The position numbers and the translations under genes are program-made. From NCBI RefSeq assembly GCF_046546335.1, contig NZ_JBKGYA010000029.1: a DNA stretch of 15,760 nt; one strand, written 5' to 3'. Positions 7,090 through 15,760 of the stretch are shown here, in pieces; within the stretch, counting starts at the first letter, position 1; every line of letters starts with the position of its first letter. Below the pieces are notes generated by a model, which saw only the letters and a list, made by a program, of their open reading frames with translations, had not been told where the DNA came from and made no database searches. Source of the DNA: Thiohalospira sp046546335. Its GTDB lineage: Bacteria > Pseudomonadota > Gammaproteobacteria > Thiohalospirales > Thiohalospiraceae.

Positions 7090-8718
7090 TTATTCCTCGG
7101 ATCCGATCCAGGACCGTACCACCTGCGCCACCCGCTTGGGATCCTGGCGCGCCAGGGTCTTGGCGGTCTGCAGGTTGGTCTCGTAGTCGGCCACCTGGAT
7201 CTCGCGCTCGAGCTCTTCCTGCATCTGGGCCTTCTGGCGCTCCAGCTCCGCCATGGCCTCGTCCTCCTCCTCCTCGCTGGGCTCGTGGCTCGGGGGCTGC
7301 GCCAGGTTGCGCAGCACCGGCCGCAGCACGCCGAGGATGAGGAAGATGACCAGGGCCGCGCCCACCACCTGCTTGGCGATATCCCAGACCCAGGGCTGCT
7401 CCCACCACGGTACCTCGGTGGGGTCGTCCCCCGGAGCAAAGGAGGCGCTGACGACATTGACGCTGTCGCCGCGGCCGGGGTCAAATCCGACGGCATCGCG
7501 CACCAGGGACTCGATACGCTGGACCTCCTCCTCGTCCCGGGGGACGGTGACCTCCTCGCCGGACTCGTTGGTGGTCTGCTCGTGGTCCACCACCACCGCT
7601 ACCGACAGACGCTTGAGCGCCCCCGCCGGCGTATTGGAGTGCGTGATGGTCCGATCCAGTTCATAGTTGATGGTGGAGTCCTCATTGAGGACCTGGCTCT
7701 CACCCTCGCCATCACCTCCGCCGCTGCCCTCCTCGGGATTCACCTCCTCCGGCGCGGTGGCGGCCCCGGGGGGTTCATTGGACAACGACCCGGGGATGCC
7801 GGCAGCCTCGCCCTCCTGCTGCGTGGACCGGTTCTCCTGGCGGGAGCGGACGGCGCCGGTATCGGGGTTGAAGAGTTCCTGGGTGCGCTCGGTCTTGGTG
7901 AAGTCCACCTCGGCGGTCACCTGGGCGCGCACCCCGTCGCGACCCACCACTGGCTGGAGGATGTTCTCGATCCGGCTGGCATAGGCACGCTCCAGCCGAC
8001 GGGCGTAGTTGAACTGGCGCTCGTCCTCCGCCGCTTCGGGGTCGCGCTCACGACCGCTCAACATCTCCCCGCCCTGATCCACGACGGAAACGTTGTCCGC
8101 CTCCAGATCGGGAATGGCCGAGGCGACGAGGTTGGTGACCGCTTGCACCTGTTCGTCGCCGAAATCGCCACCGGACCCGACGTGGACGACTACAGAGGCC
8201 TTCGGCTCCTTCTGATCCCGGACGAAGACGGAGTCCTCGGGCAGGGCCAGATGGACCCGCGCCTGGTCCACCCTCCCCATGCTCATGATGGAGCGGGCCA
8301 GCTCCCCCTCCAGGGCCCGGTTGTGGCGGGCCTTTTCCATGAACTGGCTTACCCCGAAGCCCTCGTTCTCCTTCATGATCTCGAAGCCGTCGTAGCCGCC
8401 GCTGGGCAGCCCCTGCGCCGCGAGCTTGATCCGGGTGCGATGGACATCGCTGGCCGGGATATCGATGCGACCGTCGTCGCTGTCCACCTCGTAGGGGATT
8501 CCCTCCTGATCCAGCGCCTCGGCGACCTCACCGGCCTCCTTGGACTCCAGGCCGGTAAAGAGCGGAGCATAGCTGGGCTGCTGCGACCACATCAGCACCG
8601 AGATGATGATGCCGAGGATGGCGGCGGCACCCACGATGAGACCCGCCTGCCGGGAACGCGGCAGGCGGGTGAAGCCCTCGAGCTGGGCGCTGATATTGGG
8701 CGCTCTGGCCATTTCCAT
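7090..8718 (-). CDS. fliF: FliF, flagellar MS-ring protein
   Basis: The 542-residue protein forms the MS ring in the inner membrane, the base on which the flagellum is built. It has two membrane helices (about 24-44 and 447-470). Between them lies a large periplasmic part with ring-building motifs such as YAPLFTGLESKEAGEVAEAL (50-69), the conserved SGGYDGFEI near 106-114, and RVHLALPEDSVFVRDQKEP. An acidic, Gly-rich insert (about 320-345) lies in the middle. The C-terminal cytoplasmic tail ends LARQDPKRVAQVVRSWI, the FliG-binding segment. The first ATG (8718) gives MEMARAP; a second ATG two codons later (8712) is an equally possible start, and neither has a strong ribosome site. The gene follows fliE after 23 bases. 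Confidence 0.97.
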   Translation of the reverse strand: MEMARAPNISAQLEGFTRLPRSRQAGLIVGAAAILGIIISVLMWSQQPSYAPLFTGLESKEAGEVAEALDQEGIPYEVDSDDGRIDIPASDVHRTRIKLAAQGLPSGGYDGFEIMKENEGFGVSQFMEKARHNRALEGELARSIMSMGRVDQARVHLALPEDSVFVRDQKEPKASVVVHVGSGGDFGDEQVQAVTNLVASAIPDLEADNVSVVDQGGEMLSGRERDPEAAEDERQFNYARRLERAYASRIENILQPVVGRDGVRAQVTAEVDFTKTERTQELFNPDTGAVRSRQENRSTQQEGEAAGIPGSLSNEPPGAATAPEEVNPEEGSGGGDGEGESQVLNEDSTINYELDRTITHSNTPAGALKRLSVAVVVDHEQTTNESGEEVTVPRDEEEVQRIESLVRDAVGFDPGRGDSVNVVSASFAPGDDPTEVPWWEQPWVWDIAKQVVGAALVIFLILGVLRPVLRNLAQPPSHEPSEEEEDEAMAELERQKAQMQEELEREIQVADYETNLQTAKTLARQDPKRVAQVVRSWIGSEE

Positions 8719-8741
8719 GCGTGTTCAGCCCCGACCGCTCA

Positions 8742-9113
8742 TCAGACCTGCATGCTCTGGATGGACTTGTAGGCCTCCAGGATCTTGTTGCGCGCCTCGG
8801 ACAGCGTCTGGAAGGCAAGCCCCGCCTTCTCCCCGGCGATCATGACGTCACCCAGACTGGTATTGGAGTCGCCCGCCTGGAAGGCCTCCTTGGCATCGCT
8901 GGAGGCCTTCTGGAGCTGGTCCACCTGGTCGATGGACCGCTGGAACAGCTCCGTGAAGCTGGGCGCCTCGGCCTCGTTGCTCCCCTCGACCTCCCCGGAC
9001 CCCTTGCCGGAATCCGGAACGGCCGGGGCATCGGGGCGATCCATGCCGCCCTGGGCCTGGGCGGCGAGGCGCTGCATCTCCGCCATCATCGAAGACGGGT
9101 CGATATTGTTCAT
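8742..9113 (-). CDS. fliE: FliE, hook-basal body junction protein
   Basis: The 123-residue protein links the MS ring to the rod and is the first exported rod-side component. The C-terminal half matches the family: SFTELFQRSIDQVDQLQ (52-68), the turn with DVMIAGEKAGLAFQTL (89-104), and the terminal RNKILEAYKSIQSMQV. The N-terminal half is longer than in most relatives (which have about 105 residues) because of an acidic Pro/Gly/Glu linker at about 25-50. The ATG follows GGGAG nine bases upstream and lies about 33 bases below the start predicted from a sigma-54 promoter. It is the first gene of the fliEFGHIJ unit. Confidence 0.96.
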   Translation of the reverse strand: MNNIDPSSMMAEMQRLAAQAQGGMDRPDAPAVPDSGKGSGEVEGSNEAEAPSFTELFQRSIDQVDQLQKASSDAKEAFQAGDSNTSLGDVMIAGEKAGLAFQTLSEARNKILEAYKSIQSMQV

Positions 9114-9157
9114 CGGTCTCTACTCCCGCTCCCGGGCTCATCGGCTCCGGAAACAAT

Positions 9158-9172
9158 GCAGTTTCCACGCCA
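9158..9172 (-). promoter_or_regulatory. Sigma-54 promoter of the fliE operon (-24/-12)
   Basis: The minus strand reads TGGCGTGGAAACTGC, matching 8 of 11 fixed positions of TGGCACG-N4-TTGC with the invariant GG-N10-GC spacing. It lies directly after the fleR stop codon (9175-9177). Initiation near 9147 would leave a leader of about 33 bases before fliE. FleR is the expected activator, as in other FleSR/FlrBC systems; that regulatory link is inference from known family biology. Confidence 0.7.
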
Positions 9173-9174
9173 GG

Positions 9175-10529
<1,355 letters not shown>

Positions 10530-10533
<4 letters not shown>

Positions 10534-11767
10534 GCCCTGTCGTTCTCCTCTTGTTGGTCGCCACCCAAACCCAGCGGAAGCCGCAGGCGAAATAGGGAGC
10601 CCGCCCCCTCCTCGCTCTCCACCAGGACCTCGCCGTGGTGGGCCCGGGCCACCGCCTGGACCACGGCCAGGCCGAGGCCGGTCCCGCCCGAGCGCGTGGT
10701 GAAGAAGGGTTCGAACAGGCGCTGCCGGGTCTCTTCGGGGATCCCGGGCCCGGTATCCCCGACCTCCAGATCCAGCTGGTCGGGATCGGGCCGAGTCAGG
10801 GCCAGGCGCAGCCGGCCACCCCCATCCATGTTCTGGACGGCGTTGTTTGCCAGGTTCTGGGCGGCGCTGGTGAGCAGCTCGCGGTTGCAGCGCAGCTCGG
10901 CCTCTTCCAGCCCGTTGGGCTGGGTGATCAGTTCCACGCCGGCGGCCTCCGCCTCGCCGGCCACGCCAGCGGCCACCGCCTCCAGCAGCTCCCCGGCGGG
11001 CAGCCGCTCGGCGCCGCCGATGCCGCCACGGGCGAAGATGAGCATGTCATTGACCAGCTTCTCCAGCCGCTGGAGGCGGCTGGTGATCTTTTCCGCCACC
11101 GCCTGCCGGCGCTGCCCGTCGAGATCGGTCCGGCGCAGGTGGCCGGCGTAGAGCAGCGCCGAGGAGAGCGGCGTGCGGACCTGGTGGGCCAGGCTCGCCG
11201 CCATCTCCCCCATGGCCAGCAGCCGCTTCTGGTGGTGGCTGCGCTCCTGCTGGGCGCGGTCGGCGGTGACGTCGGTGAGCAGGAGGATCTGACCCGGCTC
11301 GTTGCCCAGGGGGCAGGTGGCCAGGTTCACCAGCCGGCCGTCGCGCAGGCGCAGGTCGTAGCCGGAGCCCTCGGGATCGAAGGCGCGGGCGATGACCGCC
11401 GCCCACGGCTGGCCCTCCAGGGGCTCGCCCAGCAGCTCCCGGGCCGCCGGGTTGGCCTCCTCCACCACCCCGGCACCGCCGACCACCACCACGCCGGCGG
11501 GCAGGGCGCGGACCAGCCGCTCCAGCCGCTCGGCCAGGCGCTCCTTCTCGGCCAGCTCCTCGGAGTGGGCGGCGCGAGAGCGCTCCAGCTCCTGGGTCAG
11601 GGCGGCGACCTGCTGCTCCAGATCGCGGTAGGACTCGGTGAGCTGCTCGGAGAGCCGATTGAAGGCCTGGAAGGCCGCTTCCAGCTCCTTCTGCTGGTCC
11701 GGCTTCCGACCCGGATGTTGCTCCGGCGATGGTTCCGGATGGCCGTCCGCCGCCACTTCCGCCTCCC

Positions 11768-11771
<4 letters not shown>
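10530..11771 (-). CDS. fleS: FleS/FlrB, flagellar sensor histidine kinase
   Basis: The 413-residue kinase has no membrane helix, so it is cytoplasmic. An N-terminal coiled coil (about 25-85) leads to a PAS domain (about 86-175, LPAGVVVVGGAGVVEEANPA). The H-box ASLAHQVRTPLSSALLYAGHL has the phospho-acceptor H196. The ATPase domain has the N-box (QNLANNAVQNM, about 305-315), G1 DTGPG (339-343), FEPFFTT, and G2 with GGTGLGLAVV (362-371). It would phosphorylate FleR. The start was placed at ATG 11771 (MREAEVAADG), which overlaps the fleQ stop by four bases. The same frame is open upstream to 12893, but that stretch is fleQ in another frame. GGGAG lies about 11 bases before the ATG. Confidence 0.94.
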
Positions 11772-13081
<1,310 letters not shown>

Positions 13082-13107
13082 GCCGCGTCCTCCCCTCCCC
13101 GGCGCAC

Positions 13108-13123
13108 CGGTCGTAGACGACCG
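13108..13123 (-). promoter_or_regulatory. Hairpin in the fleQ leader
   Basis: A perfect 6-base inverted repeat, CGGTCG / CGACCG with a 4-base loop, lies in the fleQ leader between the predicted start of transcription and the ribosome site (about 13088-13100). It could be an operator or an RNA fold that affects fleQ translation. The function is unknown. Confidence 0.4.
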
Positions 13124-13141
13124 ATCAGGATCTTATGTGAA

Positions 13142-13171
13142 ATTGTTAACAGCCCGGTTCAAGGATGTCAA
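13142..13171 (-). promoter_or_regulatory. Candidate sigma-70 promoter of fleQ
   Basis: On the minus strand a perfect TTGACA (13166-13171) is followed, after 17 or 18 bases, by TAACAA or AACAAT (13142-13148). Initiation would fall near 13135, giving a leader of about 54 bases. The surrounding sequence is markedly AT-rich compared with the rest of the window. FleQ/FlrA genes are normally read from sigma-70 promoters, which fits. The -10 match is only moderate. Confidence 0.45.
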
Positions 13172-13205
13172 AAAATCGGCAGATCACGTCCCCCGTGACC
13201 GACAG

Positions 13206-13739
13206 TCAACCGTCTCCGTGCCGCTCCCGGCGAGCGGCGGCCACGGCGCGGCGGTGCTGCTGGAAGATAAAGCGCTCCAGGAGATCGGACTCCTCCTCGG
13301 AAAGCTCCTGGAAGGAAAGGAAGATCCCGTCGTTCCCTTCTGATGACCCACCGGTAACCACACCACTCAAGCACAGGGGTTGCGGCTGTTCATCCGTCAA
13401 CCAGAGTTCTACCTCCATAAGGCTCCCCGTAGAGATCGATTCGGCTACTTCCATTCGAAGCCCGTCGCGAAAGAGGCAGACCCTCTTCCGCGGAATCGCT
13501 GACCGGTTCTGTCCAGCCAGGGTGAACAGCAACAGATCCACCTTGGCTTCCAGCCGATGGCGAGCACGATCTGCCGCCTCATCGCCTACTACGGAGTCCT
13601 CCGGCAACGTGAGGACCCTCAGCACACGGATATTGCCATGCTGCCGGGATGCCGGTTCTGGCCGCTCCTCTACTCCCCGCAATCGGACCGGGATGACAGC
13701 CTCCCATGCAAGCCCTTCTCCTTCCCCGCCCTGGACCAC
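13206..13739 (-). CDS. PilZ-like domain protein, flagellar neighbour
   Basis: The 177-residue protein resembles the divergent PilZ proteins found near gammaproteobacterial flagellar genes. A helix with LEAKVDLLLFTLAG (63-76) leads into a beta-barrel-like part: RVCLFRDGLRMEVAE (86-100), then GSLMEVELWLTDEQPQPLCLSGVV (105-128), then GIFLSFQEL. A terminal helix, EEESDLLERFIFQQHRR, follows and is typical of PilZ ends. I cannot find the classic c-di-GMP motifs (RxxxR and D/NxSxxG), so ligand binding is doubtful. Translation begins at a GTG (13739), supported by a strong GAGGAGG site eight bases upstream and a stop further up. It lies 124 bases before fleQ on the same strand. The family assignment is by pattern, and the function is unknown. 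GC content is lower than in fleQSR. Confidence 0.65.
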   Translation of the reverse strand: MVQGGEGEGLAWEAVIPVRLRGVEERPEPASRQHGNIRVLRVLTLPEDSVVGDEAADRARHRLEAKVDLLLFTLAGQNRSAIPRKRVCLFRDGLRMEVAESISTGSLMEVELWLTDEQPQPLCLSGVVTGGSSEGNDGIFLSFQELSEEESDLLERFIFQQHRRAVAAARRERHGDG

Positions 13740-13767
13740 TTGGTCTACCTCCTCGCTGTGCTAGGAT
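13740..13767 (+). promoter_or_regulatory. Weak candidate promoter toward the OGT-like gene
   Basis: In the 95-base divergent gap (13740-13834), the plus strand has TTGGTC, 16 bases, then TGC-TAGGAT, an extended -10 form. It overlaps the ribosome site of the PilZ-like gene on the other strand. It would give a leader of about 60 bases before the ATG at 13835. Apart from this, the gap shows no sigma-54 or FliA promoter that meets the consensus. This is a suggestion only. Confidence 0.22.
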
Positions 13768-13834
13768 GCCGAGACGACATCGTAGCGCCGAAGGGAACGC
13801 CACTACACACCCTTGCCGGAGAAACAACCGAGTC

Positions 13835-15760
13835 ATGAGCAAGCGGAAGAAACACAAGAAGCGGTCCGCCAGGTCAGGGGCGCGCACCCCATCATTCGGC
13901 TCGAATGAAAAACAGGAAGATCTGATCCAGACGGTCGAGGCGCTCACCCGCGCTGTAAGCAATGGGGAAATCCCCACCGTTCGCCGTCTGGTCGACCACC
14001 TGCAGGCCAACCACCCAGCTCACTACCGCACCTACAGCTTTCGTGCCCAGCTCGCGTCGTGGGACGGTAACCGGGATGAGGCCGTTCGGCTCTCCCGGGA
14101 AGCCATGCGCCGGGGCGGGGAAACGGTGCATGCCGTCGTCTCTCACCATGCCGATATCCTCCAGTCCGCGGGTCTCCATGAGGAGGCGCTGGAGGTACTC
14201 GATAATCAGGCCGCAGAATGGTCCGATGACATCAAGCTGATCCGGATCCGTTTCCAGGCCCTCATCGGGCTGCATCGACGGGCCGAGGCCCGCAAATTCC
14301 TTGAGGACCAGATTGCCGCCGGCACCGAGATCCCCACTCCACTACTCAATGACCTCGGTATGCCGTTGTTCGACCTGGGGGACAAGGAAGGCGCCATGGG
14401 GCAGCTCCGAACTGCTCTGGAAAAAGATCCAGGGTACAACCTCATCTGGTCGAACCTACTGATGTTCGCCCACTATCGGCCGGACGTCTCCCTGGCGGAG
14501 ATCGATGACCTCTACCGTGAATGGCGCAGGGCGTGTATCGATCACCTCCCCCGCAATACCAATTTCCGGCGCGATCCGGATCCCGATCGCCCCTTGCGGA
14601 TCGGCTTCATCTCCAACGGGTTTCGTGCTCACCCCGCTGGGTGGATGAGCATCACGGGGATGCGCTTCCTCGCCGAATATTTCGACCACGAACTCTACCT
14701 GTATGCCATTCGCGAGGGCTCCCCCGGGGACCCGGTGGCCAATCGCTTCCGGGAGATCGCCACTCGCTACGTCAACGTTGCTGCCTGGTCGCACCATGAG
14801 GTCCACGACCAACTGCTGGAAGACGAACTCGATATCCTGGTCGAAATGGCCGGTCACAGTGACCGCAATGTCCTTCCGGTGGTAGCTCGACGCGTGGCAC
14901 CGGTGCAGATCAAGTGGGTTGGCGGGTTGTTCGACACCTCGGCCCTGCCGACCATGGACTACCTCCTCAGCGATGCCGTCGAGACTCCGCCGGGTTCCGA
15001 ATACCGTTATACCGAGGAACTCATCCGCCTCCCCGGAGGCTATGTCTGTTATACGGGGCCACCGAAGCTACCGGAGGTCAATCGTCTGCCCGCTCTCCAG
15101 GGGGAGCCCTTTACCTATGGCTGCATGAACAACATACACAAGTTCAACGAGACCGTGGCCGAACTCTGGGCCTCGATCCTGTCAGCGGTGCCCGCTAGCC
15201 GCCTATTACTCAAGGACATGCGGCTCAAGGACCCGACGGTTCAGGAATGGGTCCTCGATCTCTTCGCACACTTCGGGATCGGACCCGAACGTCTGGTACT
15301 CGAGGGTTGGAGCCCCCACCAGGAACTCCTCCAAACCTACCACCGGATCGATATCGCCCTCGATCCGTGGCCCTATACCGGCGGCCTGACTACCGTCGAG
15401 GCCCTCATGATGGGTGTCCCGGTAATCACCTGCCCGGGCGAGACCTTTGCGGGACGCCACGCTGCCAGTCATCTGCAGAACGTCGGACTCGGCGATTTCA
15501 TCGTCCGGGACTTCTCGCAGTACCGAGCACTGGCCATTAGCTGCTCCCAAGAGACGGAGGCCATCAATCAGCTCCGGCAGTCCCTCCGCTCGATGGTACA
15601 AAGGGCCCCGCTGAGCCAGTACCTGCAGTTCGCAACCAACATCGACACGGCCTTCCGGACGGCATGGGGCCGCTGGTGCCACGGTGAACCTGCCGCACCC
15701 ATCGACTTTACGGAGGACACGCCCATCCCGGACCACGTTCTGGAACGGGGAAAGACCCAG
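13835..15760 (+). CDS. TPR-containing O-GlcNAc transferase-like protein (SPINDLY/OGT family), C-terminus cut by window edge
   Basis: A plus-strand frame is open for 642 codons from ATG 13835 to the right edge with no stop. The N-terminus is very basic (MSKRKKHKKRSARSG). Residues about 28-225 form helical TPR-like repeats, ending in the OGT hallmark IWSNLLMFAHYRPDVS. The catalytic part (about 250-620) has RIGFISNGFRAHP (H266, aligning with human OGT H498), DILVEMAGHSDRN, APVQIKWVGG, MDYLLSDAVE and NNIHKFNETVAELW (K436, aligning with OGT K842). It continues with the nucleotide-binding LDPWPYTGGLTTVEALMMG (509-527) and GETFAGRHAASHL. The family moves a sugar from a UDP- or GDP-sugar to Ser/Thr of proteins. 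Next to flagellar regulators, flagellin is the likely target, but that is inference. The ribosome site (GGAG) is weak and distant. Confidence 0.9.
   Translation, partial: MSKRKKHKKRSARSGARTPSFGSNEKQEDLIQTVEALTRAVSNGEIPTVRRLVDHLQANHPAHYRTYSFRAQLASWDGNRDEAVRLSREAMRRGGETVHAVVSHHADILQSAGLHEEALEVLDNQAAEWSDDIKLIRIRFQALIGLHRRAEARKFLEDQIAAGTEIPTPLLNDLGMPLFDLGDKEGAMGQLRTALEKDPGYNLIWSNLLMFAHYRPDVSLAEIDDLYREWRRACIDHLPRNTNFRRDPDPDRPLRIGFISNGFRAHPAGWMSITGMRFLAEYFDHELYLYAIREGSPGDPVANRFREIATRYVNVAAWSHHEVHDQLLEDELDILVEMAGHSDRNVLPVVARRVAPVQIKWVGGLFDTSALPTMDYLLSDAVETPPGSEYRYTEELIRLPGGYVCYTGPPKLPEVNRLPALQGEPFTYGCMNNIHKFNETVAELWASILSAVPASRLLLKDMRLKDPTVQEWVLDLFAHFGIGPERLVLEGWSPHQELLQTYHRIDIALDPWPYTGGLTTVEALMMGVPVITCPGETFAGRHAASHLQNVGLGDFIVRDFSQYRALAISCSQETEAINQLRQSLRSMVQRAPLSQYLQFATNIDTAFRTAWGRWCHGEPAAPIDFTEDTPIPDHVLERGKTQ

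Noticed and set aside
13170..13180. FliA (sigma-28) -10 lookalike GCCGATTT on the minus strand
   Set aside because: No TAAA-type -35 element lies at the right distance upstream.
13170..13198. Possible terminator after the PilZ-like gene: TCACG, GGGGA, CGTGA then six T on the minus strand
   Set aside because: The stem is only 5 bases and the T run begins 8 bases after it; the T run also belongs to the TTGACA region of the fleQ promoter.
13775..13800. Sigma-54-like TGGCGTT pattern upstream of the PilZ-like gene on the minus strand
   Set aside because: The spacing to the next GC is 11, not 10, and the -12 box is poor.
13579..14857. Minus-strand open frames opposite the OGT-like gene
   Set aside because: The plus-strand frame has clear OGT motifs over the same bases; the minus frames have none.

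Overview
The window is a high-GC flagellar gene cluster from a gammaproteobacterium with polar-type flagella. Gene order and regulators (FleQ, FleS, FleR and sigma-54 promoters) match the Pseudomonas/Vibrio layout. The high GC content and the Asp/Glu-rich FliK, FliF and FliH suggest a halophilic lineage such as Ectothiorhodospiraceae, but that placement is inference and no species marker is present.

Layout. From about 13081 down to base 1, everything lies on the minus strand and reads right to left. First comes the regulatory trio fleQ, fleS, fleR (13081 to 9175), joined by two 4-base ATGA overlaps. Next is the structural and export operon fliE, fliF, fliG, fliH, fliI, fliJ, fliK, fliL, fliM, fliN (9113 to the left edge, where fliN is cut after 22 codons). 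Upstream of fleQ, on the same strand, is a small PilZ-like gene (13739 to 13206). From 13835 to the right edge, a long plus-strand frame encodes an O-GlcNAc-transferase-like (SPINDLY/OGT, Glyco_transf_41) protein with no stop in the window.

Regulation. Two sigma-54 type promoters can be read on the minus strand. One (9158-9172) overlaps the fleR stop codon and drives fliE onward. A near-consensus one (3362-3376) lies between fliJ and fliK and gives fliKLMN its own start. fleQ has a plausible sigma-70 promoter and a small hairpin in its leader. The circuit is the familiar one: FleQ at the top, FleS/FleR next, then sigma-54 transcription of basal body, export and switch genes.

How the genes work together. 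FliF and FliE form the MS ring and rod junction. FliG, FliM and FliN form the switch. FliH, FliI and FliJ are the export ATPase complex. FliK sets hook length and FliL supports the stator. The PilZ-like protein is a possible c-di-GMP-linked input. The OGT-like protein is a candidate flagellin glycosyltransferase, suggesting that a flagellin or glycosylation region lies beyond the right edge.

No RNA genes, insertion sequences, CRISPR arrays or stretches over 300 bases without a gene were seen. The less usual parts are the OGT-like gene, the degenerate PilZ-like gene, the internal fliK promoter, and the repeats in FliK and FliH.
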